From Nocardia sputorum (lineage in GTDB: Bacteria > Actinomycetota > Actinomycetes > Mycobacteriales > Mycobacteriaceae): a DNA stretch of 64,000 nt. Of the stretch, positions 1-8,794 are shown in pieces (position 1 is the first letter of the stretch; every line of letters begins with the position of its first letter). The translations under genes were made by a program, and so were the position numbers. The stretch is taken from the NCBI RefSeq assembly GCF_027924405.1, contig NZ_AP026978.1, positions 1,116,001-1,180,000 of the forward strand, in the 5' to 3' direction. The notes below the pieces were generated by a model that was given only the letters and a program-made list of their open reading frames with translations, had not been told where the DNA came from and ran no database searches.

Positions 1-225
1 CGGGAACCATTCGCGAACCTGTGCCAGGTCCGGGAGTGCGCGCTCGTCGAATGCGACGAACCCGCTCTGGCCCAACGGAATCGGCACGGTGTCGCCGTTG
101 TTGCGCAGCCGATAGGCAGGGGTCGGATCGGCGTCGTCACGCAGGAACACGACTTCGATGCGGGTCCCCACTATCCGCCATCCGGCCTGCGCGGTTCCCG
201 CGGTGGTGCGATGCAATCGGGTCAC
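1..225 (-). CDS. Hypothetical protein, N-terminal part, cut by window edge
   Basis: An open frame of 75 codons runs off the left edge. It starts at GTG and shares a GTGA overlap with the stop of the gene upstream, so the two are probably translationally coupled. The visible part begins VTRLHRTTAGTAQAGWRIVG and continues with alternating hydrophobic residues that suggest a beta-rich fold. I do not recognise a family. Its position divergent to an XRE/DUF397 regulator pair suggests it belongs to that locus. Confidence 0.6.
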   Translation of the reverse strand, partial: MTRLHRTTAGTAQAGWRIVGTRIEVVFLRDDADPTPAYRLRNNGDTVPIPLGQSGFVAFDERALPDLAQVREWFP

Positions 226-671
226 CCTCGCGCGGATTCCGGCGGCGTCGCCAACGCCGACAGCCGTTCCAGCACAGCCTGAATCGTGGGCACATCGTGG
301 AGGTGATCGGCCCTACGACCTTCGTCATGTGACGGGAACCGCATGCCACGTGCGGCGGCGCGTTCCCGGTGACTCACCGCCTGCGGTATCAGCCGTCCCG
401 CGAACACAAGCGTGCGGTACGCCGCCGCCTTCCACGCACACCGCTCGATTCGGCAGGTCAGGTGAGCCCGCATCTGCTCGTGCGCCAGCTGGACGTCCGC
501 GTGGCGGCAGATCTCGGGCGGGACGAGCAAGCCATCCGGTGCTCCACGACCGCCGTGCCGGTGCGACCCGGTGCCGTGCGTCGGCGGCCGGAAATCGCGC
601 GTATTCGGGTCCGACGCGCGGAAATTCGTGACGAAATCGAGTTCTGTTCCGTGGTGTTCGGTCATGTGCAT
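222..671 (-). CDS. Hypothetical protein next to XRE regulator (149 aa)
   Basis: The predicted protein has a variable N-terminus, then a region around residues 45-95 rich in Cys, His and Arg (ICRHADVQLAHEQMRAHLTC, then CAWKAAAYRTLVFAGRL). The spaced Cys and His residues could bind a metal, but no known motif is complete. Proteins of this kind are, from memory, common beside XRE/DUF5753 regulators in Nocardia. It is divergent to the XRE gene with about 155 bp between them and overlaps the next minus-strand gene by 4 bases. Function is unknown; the start codon is uncertain. Confidence 0.6.
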   Translation of the reverse strand: MHMTEHHGTELDFVTNFRASDPNTRDFRPPTHGTGSHRHGGRGAPDGLLVPPEICRHADVQLAHEQMRAHLTCRIERCAWKAAAYRTLVFAGRLIPQAVSHRERAAARGMRFPSHDEGRRADHLHDVPTIQAVLERLSALATPPESARG

Positions 672-827
672 ATGCTGCGGGCGTGCTCACGACGGGAGGC
701 TCGAAACGGCAGGCGCGCGACAAACGGCGCATACGCGCCGAACGATTCCCGAGTTGGGCGCACATCGATTCTCGCCGTGGGAAAAAACACGTCACACCGT
801 GGGAGAGCAGGGGAGGACACAGCGGAA

Positions 828-1703
828 ATGGTCGGTAGCAAGTCGGACATCAGCCGGACGACGCTGCCGCGTCGCCAGTTGGGCCGCGCACTGCGCGACG
901 CGCGTCAGGCCAACGGCTACACCCTCGAGCAGGTAGCCGAAGTCCTGGAGATCAGCCGATCGTCACTCGGACGGCTGGAGTTGGGGCAGAACGAGAAGGT
1001 CAAGGTTCGCGACATCGAGTTCATCTGCCAGTACTACGGGCTACCGGAGGAGCGCACCGGGTACCTGAAATCGCTGGCCGAGCAGGCGCGGGTGAAACCG
1101 TGGTGGGAGGACTTCCGGGATCTGGTGCGGCCCGGGTTCAATACTTATGTTCAATTAGAGGCTGCGGCAACAGGATTGCACTTTTTCCAGACGCTCATCA
1201 TACCGGGTCTACTGCAGACTCCTGACTATGCCCGCAATGTGCGACCATCTGCGTCGATGGGCACATCCGAAGAGACCGACTGGGTAGTGGAACGGAGGAT
1301 ACGGCGATCAGCGATACTCACCCGCAAGCACAAACCGATGCAGGCCGAGTTCCTGGTGCATGAGTCCGCTCTGCGTACTGTTGTCGGTTCTACGCGAATC
1401 ATGTCTTCGCAATACCGTCATCTCGCTGACATGGGGACGCGGGAGAACGTCTCGATCCGCGTCGTCCCCTTCACTGCCGGATTCCCTGGAGGGGTGGCGG
1501 TACCGCCGTACATCATCATCGACTTCCCACCTAACGAGCCGTCTGTTGTCTACACGGAAGGTGCCATAGGGACAATGATTTTCGAGGAGGAAGACGATGT
1601 GAACCGCTTCCGGGTGATTCACGAAGCCGTCAAGGGCGCTGCATTGGAAGAGCAACGATCGAGAGACTTGCTCAGGAATATGGCAAGGAGATACGAACAA
1701 TGA
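828..1703 (+). CDS. XRE-family regulator with DUF5753 (Scr1/antitoxin-like)
   Basis: This 291-residue protein has an N-terminal helix-turn-helix (residues about 17-75; QVAEVLEISRSSLGRLELGQ is the recognition region). A DUF5753 domain fills the rest, with typical elements such as FQTLIIPGLLQTPDYAR, EFLVHESALR and VRVVPF-like sequence. The frame is open further upstream, but ATG 828 follows a GGGAGG 11 bases away and gives the normal family length. The DUF397 gene overlaps its stop (ATGA). Such pairs are DNA-binding regulators, often linked to development or toxin-antitoxin-like behaviour; the target here is unknown. Confidence 0.9.
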   Translation: MVGSKSDISRTTLPRRQLGRALRDARQANGYTLEQVAEVLEISRSSLGRLELGQNEKVKVRDIEFICQYYGLPEERTGYLKSLAEQARVKPWWEDFRDLVRPGFNTYVQLEAAATGLHFFQTLIIPGLLQTPDYARNVRPSASMGTSEETDWVVERRIRRSAILTRKHKPMQAEFLVHESALRTVVGSTRIMSSQYRHLADMGTRENVSIRVVPFTAGFPGGVAVPPYIIIDFPPNEPSVVYTEGAIGTMIFEEEDDVNRFRVIHEAVKGAALEEQRSRDLLRNMARRYEQ

Positions 1704-1915
1704 TCATCGACCTATCCGGAGCGAAGTGGTTCAAGTCTGTCCACAGTGGTGAGGCCGATCAGTGCGTCGAAATCGCGTGGCTCGGGGCTGGTCACGTCGG
1801 TGTCCGTGATTCGAAGAACCCGGCCGGTCCGGCGTTGATCTTCACACCGGGTCAATGGAGCTCTTTCACCGCCTGCATTACGGCTGGTGCGTTCGATCCG
1901 CGTTCCGATCTGTGA
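1700..1915 (+). CDS. DUF397 domain protein
   Basis: This 71-residue protein has the DUF397 pattern: W-K-S near the N-terminus (AKWFKSVHSGEADQCVEIAW), then VGVRDSKNPAGPALIFTP and a W that closes the domain (GQWSSF). It begins at ATG inside the stop of the XRE gene, so translation is coupled. DUF397 proteins are the usual partner of XRE/DUF5753 regulators in actinomycetes and are thought to modulate them. The molecular activity is not established. Confidence 0.9.
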   Translation: MIIDLSGAKWFKSVHSGEADQCVEIAWLGAGHVGVRDSKNPAGPALIFTPGQWSSFTACITAGAFDPRSDL

Positions 1916-1926
1916 CATCGCGACGA

Positions 1927-1966
1927 ACGGCCCGGGCTTCGGCTTCGCAGCCGTCGTCCGGGCCGT
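1927..1966. terminator. Putative stem-loop terminator
   Basis: ACGGCCCGG at 1927-1935 pairs perfectly with CCGGGCCGT at 1958-1966 around a 22-base loop. It lies between two convergent genes (DUF397 and a secreted protein), where a bidirectional terminator would be expected. No U-tract follows. Confidence 0.4.
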
Positions 1967-2024
1967 CGTTGTCTCGACTTCTGACGGGCTCACGCCGCGT
2001 AACGGCGTTGCCGACGCGTCCACC

Positions 2025-2447
2025 TCAACGGCGGCTGAGCCAGACTGCTGCCAGTGGGTACGGAGCGATGATCGGGGTCCCGGCGAGGTTCACCGTTCCC
2101 GACCAGAGTCCCTGCCGGGGGTCGATGTCATGCAGGTCGAGCCCGAACGGAACGAAGTCGAACGAAACATACGTCTCGTCCGGCCCGACCGGCGTCTGAT
2201 GCCCACCCCGGCTGGAACCGCCACAGACCAGCACCACCGTCTTCCCGTCCACAAACACTTGCAAGTCACAGTTCTCGAGCGGCGACCCGATCACATTGGA
2301 AGGCCCCCGCCCGATGTGATAGGTCCCCGGCGGGATGACACCGTTGCGCGGAAACTCCGGATCCTCAGCGGAGGCAACCGCGGGAACAACAGAGCCCGCC
2401 GCAACAGCAAGCACAAACCCAGCCAAGATCTTGCCCAACTTCATCAT
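2025..2447 (-). CDS. Small secreted protein
   Basis: The protein (about 140 aa) has a clear Sec signal peptide: MMKLGK, a hydrophobic core, and a likely cut after VASA (about residue 27). The mature part is rich in Gly, Pro and beta-type sequence with two Cys (NCDLQVF, LVCGGSS) that could form a disulfide. An open frame extends 17 codons further upstream, but GAGGAG sits 5 bases before ATG 2447, so I place the start there. I do not recognise a family; an exported hypothetical is the safest call. Confidence 0.75.
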   Translation of the reverse strand: MMKLGKILAGFVLAVAAGSVVPAVASAEDPEFPRNGVIPPGTYHIGRGPSNVIGSPLENCDLQVFVDGKTVVLVCGGSSRGGHQTPVGPDETYVSFDFVPFGLDLHDIDPRQGLWSGTVNLAGTPIIAPYPLAAVWLSRR

Positions 2448-2690
2448 TCCAACTCCTCGAATAATCAGTCCAACCCAGCCGTATGTCCCAACCCTCACCC
2501 AACCCGTTACTGCACTGCCACCCTAGATGCGTGCCCAAACCCGCGACACCACAACGCCGAGAGCCCAATCCCGACCGCTGAGTCAGCCCTCGGCCTGCCA
2601 TGTCTCGTCACCCAGCGCAGACAGGCGGCCACCAACTGACTGTCTGCTAGTGTTGGCGCACCTGAGTCGTCGCGGGTCGAGAGGGTGGGG

Positions 2691-3221
2691 ATGAGTCGTC
2701 GAATCACGTTGGCACTGCTCATCGGTGCGCTGACAGCCGGAGTCGTCGCCTGCGAGGACACCACGAGCGGCACACCGACGACGAGGTCCAGTACGACTGC
2801 TGCCCAGGCTTTGTTCAACCCGTGCACGGGGATCCCCGACGATGCGTTGCGGGCAGCCGGGGTCGATCCGAAGACCGAGGAGTCGGGAATCGCCGGTGTG
2901 CCGCAATCCGGCTGGGAAATCTGCAGCTGGGATGGGCCCAAGTACTTCGTCACGGTGTTCTCGACAAGACGCACCGTGGCGGAGTTCGAGCGGAAGCCTG
3001 GGAATGTCGACTTCGAGGATGTCACGGTCGCAGGTCGTCAGGGTCGGCAATTCAGAGTGGAAGGTGCCTCCAAGAATCTCGATTGCGACGTTCTGTTCCC
3101 CGCAACACAGGGTGTCTTGCAGTTGAGGGTTCAGGGCCGGGCAGGTCGTGATGATCTAGAGAACCCGTGCGCGGTCCTCTATCGCGTCGGCGAGTCGATT
3201 GTGCCCACACTACCGCGTTGA
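2691..3221 (+). CDS. DUF3558 lipoprotein, first gene of ESX accessory operon
   Basis: The protein starts MSRRITLALLIGALTAG and carries a lipobox (GVVAC), so it is predicted to be lipidated and anchored outside the membrane. The rest matches DUF3558: FNPCTGIPDDALRAAGVD, GWEICSW, and late Cys residues. The frame also has a GTG two codons upstream, but the purine-rich GAGAGG is spaced correctly only for ATG 2691. DUF3558 lipoproteins commonly sit beside ESX (type VII) accessory genes in Nocardia and relatives. It is followed after 15 bp by a small gene, then a PPE-like gene and espG. Confidence 0.85.
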   Translation: MSRRITLALLIGALTAGVVACEDTTSGTPTTRSSTTAAQALFNPCTGIPDDALRAAGVDPKTEESGIAGVPQSGWEICSWDGPKYFVTVFSTRRTVAEFERKPGNVDFEDVTVAGRQGRQFRVEGASKNLDCDVLFPATQGVLQLRVQGRAGRDDLENPCAVLYRVGESIVPTLPR

Positions 3222-3236
3222 ACAGGGAGGGGACGC

Positions 3237-3620
3237 ATGAGTGAGGAAAATGCATCGGTTTGGGGTCGGCTTGCTAGTCAAGCCAAAGCCGGAGAACTAT
3301 ACCTAGACGATCAGAACGCCGCACTTCTCTGTGCGCAAGCATGTGACACGCGAATCGCGGCGCTCGAATCCTTACGCAGGTTGGCGGGTAACGCACAGAA
3401 CGTCTCCGGTTTCGGCGATTTCAAAATGGCCGACGATCTGGTCAAGAAGTTCTTGAAGCAAGCGGTGGGTGACTCCAACTCGATCGACCAGATCATCCTC
3501 GAACACATCGAGACCGTGAAGAACATGCGTGAGGTCATGGCGATCTCGTTCAAGCGGATCACCGGGCAGGACATCGAGAACGCGACGCAGATCGCGAGTA
3601 CCACCGAGCAGGTGCGCTGA
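3237..3620 (+). CDS. Small helical protein of ESX accessory operon
   Basis: The 127-residue product is predicted to be almost fully helical and hydrophilic, with no signal peptide, membrane segment or W-x-G motif. Helix-type stretches such as LLCAQACDTRIAALESLRRL and an ILEHIETVKNMREVM segment suggest a helical bundle. A GGGAGGGGA ribosome site precedes the ATG. Its stop TGA overlaps the ATG of the PPE-like gene (TGATG), which implies coupled translation and perhaps a complex with that protein, as PE proteins pair with PPE proteins. The role is inference. Confidence 0.75.
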   Translation: MSEENASVWGRLASQAKAGELYLDDQNAALLCAQACDTRIAALESLRRLAGNAQNVSGFGDFKMADDLVKKFLKQAVGDSNSIDQIILEHIETVKNMREVMAISFKRITGQDIENATQIASTTEQVR

Positions 3621-4945
3621 TGGTCAATCCGTTCAGTAACCCAGCGGTCAAGGACGTGGGAGCTACGGTGCTCCGCAACGTTTCCAACTGGGTCTTCGAC
3701 ATCCAGCCGGATGCTGACCCCTTCGCTGTGCAGGACAAATATAACCAGCAGCGAGACGACGTACGCTCGCGGGCCGCCGGTCTGGGCTTCCAGGGCGAAT
3801 TTCGGCCAAGGGAAGTCCTCGAGACGGATGAGTTCGAACGGTACGACGTCGCCACGCTGCGCAGCAAGGTCGATCAGATCGATCTCGCGACTGTCAGTGG
3901 CCTGGTCGAAGCGTGGAACACCATCGCGGAACGACACCAAGAGTCGCTGAGGACCTTCACCGAAGCAATGGCCCGTGCCACCGATGAAGGGGTGTGGCGC
4001 GGTGAAGCGCGTAACGCGGCGGCCAGCGCTGTCAGCGACTACGCCGCCCAGGGCGCACAGGTATCGAACGCGGCGCGCCTGACCAGTAGCAAGCTGGCCG
4101 AATTGCAAACCGGGTTGGAGCCGACGAAAGAATTGGTCCCGCATGCTCCGGATCATCGCAGTGGTTTCGAGAACGCGATCGGTCTTTTCGCAGGGCGTGC
4201 CTGGCGGAATGACGATGTGGCGCAACATAACGCGAAAGCCGAGGCGGTGCGGGTGTTGAGCACCGTCTACGCCCCGGTCGTCATGGAGTCCGACACGAAC
4301 GTCCCCGTGATCCCCCGTCCGGCGTCGGCTACGAATCCGAGCGGCTCCGACGACGGCAGCATTCCGCGCGGGACGAACAATGGCAGCGGAAACCCGTCGG
4401 GGACGTCATCGCCCGGCTCGAATCCCTCCGAGTCGAATTCCATCGACGATCCGACGACTCCGTCGAGCACCGAGTCTTCAGACAACAGCTCCGAAACGCC
4501 GGAGTCGACTACGGCGTCCACTACGGAGGAGTCCACCACACCGGCTTCCACCACGCCTTCCGCGACGACACCTGCTTCGACGACGCCCACGCCGAGCACC
4601 TCACCGAGTAGTCCCGGCAGCCCGCACCTGAGCACGCCGGGCAGTCCCGGCAGTCCTGGAAGTCCCACCGCTCCGAACGCGCCGGGTGTCTCGGTTCCCT
4701 CCAAAGGCACACCGAACAACCCCACCGCGGTTCCGGCTGCCGCGCGGACCGGCGCGTCGCCCGGCCGCGCCGGTGCGAGCGGCATGGGTGGGATGGCTCC
4801 CGGTGCGCGGGGCGGCAAGTCGGACGAGGAATCCACCAAGGGGATCCCGGACTACCTGATCACCCAGGAACACGGCAATGAGCTCACAGGGCTCGACGAT
4901 CTGCCCCGGACGGTACCGCCGGTCATCGGTGACAGCCAGCGGTAA
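3620..4945 (+). CDS. PPE/WXG-like ESX substrate with Ser/Thr/Pro-rich tail
   Basis: The 441-residue protein has a helical N-terminal half with a W-x-G turn (VWRGEA, W126-G128), typical of type VII secretion substrates. Residues about 235-345 are low-complexity Ser/Thr/Pro/Glu sequence with PGSPGSPGSP repeats, likely disordered and perhaps glycosylated. The C-terminus ends with PRTVPPVIGD, a motif often seen at the end of nocardial ESX substrates. It overlaps the upstream small gene and is followed 11 bp later by espG, its likely chaperone. The exported function is unknown. Confidence 0.8.
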   Translation: MVNPFSNPAVKDVGATVLRNVSNWVFDIQPDADPFAVQDKYNQQRDDVRSRAAGLGFQGEFRPREVLETDEFERYDVATLRSKVDQIDLATVSGLVEAWNTIAERHQESLRTFTEAMARATDEGVWRGEARNAAASAVSDYAAQGAQVSNAARLTSSKLAELQTGLEPTKELVPHAPDHRSGFENAIGLFAGRAWRNDDVAQHNAKAEAVRVLSTVYAPVVMESDTNVPVIPRPASATNPSGSDDGSIPRGTNNGSGNPSGTSSPGSNPSESNSIDDPTTPSSTESSDNSSETPESTTASTTEESTTPASTTPSATTPASTTPTPSTSPSSPGSPHLSTPGSPGSPGSPTAPNAPGVSVPSKGTPNNPTAVPAAARTGASPGRAGASGMGGMAPGARGGKSDEESTKGIPDYLITQEHGNELTGLDDLPRTVPPVIGDSQR

Positions 4946-4956
4946 GGACATCACCC

Positions 4957-5730
4957 GTGCCTGAGGTGCAGAGCTGGCGGTTCACCGCGCTCGAATTCCG
5001 GACGTTGTGGGAGTCCACCGGCCGGGATGTGCTGCCCTATCCCTTGCAGCACCAGTACACGACGGAGTTCCGGTCGGAGAGTCTGCGATTGCGGCAGGCC
5101 GCGGCGCAGTCGTTGCACCCGCGCATTGATGACGATCTGTTGCGTGCGGTGGAAGTGTTGCTGGCGCCGGAGGCTCGGGTGGAAGTGGCCGGATTCGCCG
5201 GCAAACGCAGGGATCGCAAGCTGCGGGCGCATGCGGGAGTGCACTCCCAGCACGGCGCGGTCGCGGTGCAGGAACCGGGACCGGACCCGGAGCACGGCGG
5301 TGACGTGGTGTTGACGTTGCTGTCCGCCGGTGAGGTGGCGCGGGCCGTGGTCGATGTGTTCCCGGTCTGCGGCCCGGGAACGGGAAAGCAATTGCAGGCT
5401 TCCGCAGAGGAACTCGCGCGGCCACGTCCGCCGGTCCGCGATGCCTGGCGCCCGACGCCGCGAGAGGAGTTCGAGCGGTTCTTCACCCGGGCGATGACAT
5501 TGATCGGTCACGTCGGCGTCTACGCGATGGGAAGCGTGGACAATCGGCATATCGAGGGTCGCAAAGACTTTCAGCTCAATGACGTCGAAAACGACGGCCG
5601 CTACGTCACCTTCGGCACCGACCTGCTCACGATCAAACCCACCACCGCCGACCGCATCGCGGGCACCCTGCAACAAATGATCGCCAAGACCGTCAAGGAA
5701 GTGCGCGACGGAGTACACCTACCGTACTGA
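4957..5730 (+). CDS. espG: ESX secretion-associated chaperone EspG
   Basis: The 257-residue protein matches the EspG family: it opens with WRFTALEFRTLWESTGRDVLPYPL and has the mixed alpha/beta pattern of these chaperones, ending in GTLQQMIAKTVKEVRDG. EspG binds PE-PPE substrates in the cytosol and delivers them to the ESX machine. It starts at GTG, 11 bp after the PPE-like gene, which makes that protein the likely client. No eccA-eccE or mycosin gene is in the window, so the secretion channel must be encoded elsewhere. Confidence 0.85.
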   Translation: MPEVQSWRFTALEFRTLWESTGRDVLPYPLQHQYTTEFRSESLRLRQAAAQSLHPRIDDDLLRAVEVLLAPEARVEVAGFAGKRRDRKLRAHAGVHSQHGAVAVQEPGPDPEHGGDVVLTLLSAGEVARAVVDVFPVCGPGTGKQLQASAEELARPRPPVRDAWRPTPREEFERFFTRAMTLIGHVGVYAMGSVDNRHIEGRKDFQLNDVENDGRYVTFGTDLLTIKPTTADRIAGTLQQMIAKTVKEVRDGVHLPY

Positions 5731-5796
5731 GATCGGAGGACCCGGGCCGAGCCGCGGGTGCAGGCTGGTGAGTCTGCGTCGGAGCTGGTCGGGGGT

Positions 5797-6153
5797 CTAC
5801 CGCTGCTCGTGTTCATAGAAGGCTTCCACGCGACCGGCGTGCCCGTCCTGGTCGAGTTCGACGACATCCAGAACACGATTTCCGTTCTCGCGGCGGTAGA
5901 GCAACGCATACCCACCCGGCCGAATCAGCAGCGCCTCCTCGGTGAAGGTGAGGTCCGGCGCCAGAGACAGTCCGAGCTCGAAATGCTTGCGCAACTCCGC
6001 CTTGCCATGCAACCGCCCATCAGGACGGTCCCACCGGCGCGCGACGGTCGAAGCGACGAACTCGACCTCGTCCGAGTAGCACGCCATGATGGCGTCGAGG
6101 TCGTGCGCGTTCCACGCCGCCAGCCACGCATCTGCATGAGCACGAAAATCCAT
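5797..6153 (-). CDS. SnoaL-like / NTF2-fold protein
   Basis: This 118-residue protein has the signature of small NTF2-fold SnoaL-like domains: WLAAWNAHDLDAIMACYSDEVEF near the N-terminus, GKAELRKHFE in the middle and a final beta segment. Such proteins are often polyketide cyclases, isomerases or simple binding proteins, so the substrate cannot be named. It stands alone, converging with the espG operon and pointing away from narK. Confidence 0.8.
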   Translation of the reverse strand: MDFRAHADAWLAAWNAHDLDAIMACYSDEVEFVASTVARRWDRPDGRLHGKAELRKHFELGLSLAPDLTFTEEALLIRPGGYALLYRRENGNRVLDVVELDQDGHAGRVEAFYEHEQR

Positions 6154-6384
6154 GCCCGCATTGTCCCAGCCGGATTCGCCACTCGACCCGGCTGCCGTTG
6201 CAGCATCAAGTCGTAGAACCCGCGAAACCGAACGCCCGCCCCTCGTCCCGGTGCAGGCCGGAACCCATTGCTGGACCCGAGAGCGGGCGATGGGCGGACG
6301 TTCGGCAGGGCGGTTCCGCCGGAGGGGGACGGCGGTTGTCGCGCCCGTGTCCCGCGGGGTCCGGACCGCGGGACAGGTCGGCGG

Positions 6385-7866
6385 TCAGACGTTCGCGTAG
6401 GCCAGCGAGGGGACGCGCTGGATGGCGAAGGAGGACCGCAGGTAGAACCACCAGGTGACGGCGGCCATGACCAGGAACGCCGCGGCGTAGCCCCAGAACG
6501 CGGGGGCCATGCTGTGCAGGTGGGTGTTCGACAGCCGCAGCGCCTGCTGCAACAGCCAGCCGCCGGAGGCGCCGACCGCGCCGATGACGCCGATCGCGGC
6601 GCCCGCCTGGCGTTTGGCCGACGCGGCGGCTTCGGCCGCGTCGAGGCCGTGCTCGGCGGCGTACTTCTTGGACTCCGCGCTGAAGATGGTCGGGATCATC
6701 CGGTAGGTCGAGCCGTTGCCGATGCCGGTGAGCACGAACAGCAGCAGGAACGCGACGAGGTAGAGCGGGAAGCTCTTCAGTTCCAGCCCGGCCATGATCA
6801 GCCCGACCGCGATCGCCATACCGCCGAACACGTACAGGGTGATCTTCGCGCCGCCGACCTTGTCGGACACCCAGCCGCCGAACGGCCGGCTGAACGACCC
6901 GACCAGCGCGCCGAGGAAGGCGAGGTTGCCGAGCGTGGTGATCCAGCCGATCTTGGCCAGATCCGGGAAGTTGGCCTTGATCAGCGTCGGGAAGGCGAAG
7001 GAGAAGCCGATGAACGAGCCGAAGGTGCCGATGTAGAGGACCGCCATCACCCAGGTGTGCCGGTTGGTGAGCGCGAGCCGGTAGGACTTGCCGTCCGACT
7101 TGGCGGTGCTGATGCTGTCCATGTAACGCAACGCGCCGAACGCCGCGGCCAGGATGAACGGCACCCAGACCAGCACCGACAGCGTGATGCCGAAGCGGTA
7201 GCCGCCCGGGTCCTTGGCCATGATGTGCGTGCCGAGGGTGATCAGCAGCGGCAGCACCAGCTGGGTCTGGGCGACGCCGAGGTTGCCGCCCGCGGCGTTG
7301 ATGCCCAGCGCGGCGCCCTTCTTGCCCTCGGGGAAGAAGAAGTTGATGTTGGCCATCGAGGAGGAGAAGTTGCCGCCGCCGACGCCCGCGAGCGCCGCCA
7401 GCACCAGGAACACCCACATCGGCGTACCCGGCTGGTTGACGAAGTAGGCCAGGCCGAGCGTGGGGATCAGCAGCATCGCGGCACTGAACACGGTGAACGC
7501 TCGCCCACCGAAGCGGGGGATGGCGAAGGTGTACGGGATGCGCAGCGCGGCGCCGACGAGGGTGGGCGTCGAGGTCAGCAGCAGCGCGTTGCTCACCGCG
7601 GTGGGATTGCCCTTGCCGAGACCGGCGAGGAAGTCGAATCCGGCGGCGCCCATGCTGGTCACGACGGTGCCCCAGATGACCCAGATGCTGAAGCCGAGAT
7701 TCTCGGCGAACACGGAGAACATCAGATTCTTGCGCGCGGTCTTCGCGCCACCGGATTCCCAGAACTTCGCGTTGTCCGGATCCCAGTGGTCGAGCCAGCG
7801 TCCACGTCGTTGATATTCGAAAGTCGTTGTCTGCGACTGCTGGCCGGTGGCTGCTACGGCGGTCAT
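6385..7866 (-). CDS. narK: NarK-type nitrate/nitrite transporter
   Basis: The 493-residue protein is a major facilitator with about 12 membrane segments and the two glycine-rich nitrate signature regions (GVGGGNFSSSMANINFFFPE near residues 160-180 and GIGNGSTYRMIP near 385). Arg in LRIPYTF fits the nitrate-binding Arg of this family. The N-terminus carries the typical WDPDNAKFWESGG segment before the first helix. It would move nitrate in or exchange nitrate for nitrite. It is a single gene transcribed away from the nirBD operon. A second NarK (at 10353) is related but clearly diverged. Confidence 0.93.
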   Translation of the reverse strand: MTAVAATGQQSQTTTFEYQRRGRWLDHWDPDNAKFWESGGAKTARKNLMFSVFAENLGFSIWVIWGTVVTSMGAAGFDFLAGLGKGNPTAVSNALLLTSTPTLVGAALRIPYTFAIPRFGGRAFTVFSAAMLLIPTLGLAYFVNQPGTPMWVFLVLAALAGVGGGNFSSSMANINFFFPEGKKGAALGINAAGGNLGVAQTQLVLPLLITLGTHIMAKDPGGYRFGITLSVLVWVPFILAAAFGALRYMDSISTAKSDGKSYRLALTNRHTWVMAVLYIGTFGSFIGFSFAFPTLIKANFPDLAKIGWITTLGNLAFLGALVGSFSRPFGGWVSDKVGGAKITLYVFGGMAIAVGLIMAGLELKSFPLYLVAFLLLFVLTGIGNGSTYRMIPTIFSAESKKYAAEHGLDAAEAAASAKRQAGAAIGVIGAVGASGGWLLQQALRLSNTHLHSMAPAFWGYAAAFLVMAAVTWWFYLRSSFAIQRVPSLAYANV

Positions 7867-8030
7867 CGGCTTCCTCTCGATTCGGCTCGACCGGCCCTCA
7901 TCGCGGCGGCGCCGCCGGCGGCTGTCGAGTGCTAGCTACGGTCGAGACAAAGGTATGAGCCGCTTGTTGCGTCCCCGTGGCCCGCGATGACGTTCCCGGC
8001 AAATCCGACTCACATCGCGCGGCCTCGAAT

Positions 8031-8048
8031 GGTGACCACTCGGTTACC
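8031..8048. promoter_or_regulatory. Dyad GGTGACC-N4-GGTTACC upstream of narK
   Basis: GGTNACC occurs twice four bases apart, about 170 bp upstream of the minus-strand narK start and just after the GntR gene stop. GTGAC-N6-GTTAC partly fits the GlnR half-site pattern (GTNAC-N6-GAAAC) but lacks the AA. It may be a regulatory site or chance. Confidence 0.3.
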
Positions 8049-8057
8049 TGGCGCGAT

Positions 8058-8729
8058 TCAGCGGGCGTCGGGATATTCCGCGATGAGAGAATTCAGGAAG
8101 CAGCGCGTCGCCGAGGCGGCCCGTTCGGGATCACCGTCGATCACGGCGTGCACCAATGCGGCGTGCTCCTCGGTGTAGGAGTCGTCGGACTTGGCGGTGC
8201 GGGCGCGGATGACCTGTTCGATGATGGGCAGCAGCGAATCGTAGAACTCGAGGTACACCGCGTTGTGACTGGCGACGACGATGGCCCGGTGCAACTGGAC
8301 GTCCGCCTCGATCGCGGCGGCGGGGTCCTCGTCCCACTTCTTGTCGCGTTCGGACAGCAGGCGCAACAGATTCGCGATGTCGGCGTCGTCGCGGCGGCGC
8401 GCGGCCAAGCCCGCGGCGGTGACGTCCAGCGCGAGGCGCAGCTCGAGGACGTCGCGCTCCTCGGCGTCGGCGAAGTACTTGCCCAGGGTGCCGCCGAGGT
8501 CGGAGGCGGCGATCACATAGGTTCCGGACCCTTGGCGGCGCTCCAGCATGCCGGCGTGCACCAGCGCCTGGACGGCCTCGCGCACCGTGTTGCGGCCGGT
8601 GCCGGTGAGCTCGGTGAGCTCCGGCTCGGTCGGGATGCGGGCGCCGATCGGCCAACGGCCGGAACGGATCTCGGCACGCAGCTGTTCGGTGACCTGGGCG
8701 ATGAGGCTGGTGCGCCGGACGGGTTGCAC
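8058..8729 (-). CDS. GntR-family regulator, FadR subfamily
   Basis: The 223-residue protein has a winged helix-turn-helix at residues about 5-75 (VTEQLRAEIRSGRWPIGARI, then GTGRNTVREAVQALVHAG) and an all-helical FCD ligand-binding domain after residue 90, including the D-x3-H pattern (ADVQLHRAIV) and a later H (EEHAAL) that bind metal in this class. It is divergent to an MFS transporter with a 65-bp gap, so control of that transporter is the simplest guess. The ligand is unknown. Confidence 0.9.
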   Translation of the reverse strand: MQPVRRTSLIAQVTEQLRAEIRSGRWPIGARIPTEPELTELTGTGRNTVREAVQALVHAGMLERRQGSGTYVIAASDLGGTLGKYFADAEERDVLELRLALDVTAAGLAARRRDDADIANLLRLLSERDKKWDEDPAAAIEADVQLHRAIVVASHNAVYLEFYDSLLPIIEQVIRARTAKSDDSYTEEHAALVHAVIDGDPERAASATRCFLNSLIAEYPDAR

Positions 8730-8758
8730 CTGGACAGAGTACCGCCCATCACAAATCG

Positions 8759-8788
8759 TTGCCGGTCTTCATCCGGTCATCCTATGAT
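8759..8788 (+). promoter_or_regulatory. Candidate leaderless promoter of MFS gene
   Basis: TTGCCG at 8759-8764 and TATGAT at 8783-8788 are spaced 18 bases apart. The GTG start of the transporter follows the -10 by six bases, so the transcript would begin at or near the start codon. No ribosome-binding site is visible upstream, which agrees with a leaderless mRNA. Confidence 0.45.
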
Positions 8789-8794
8789 TTCTCG

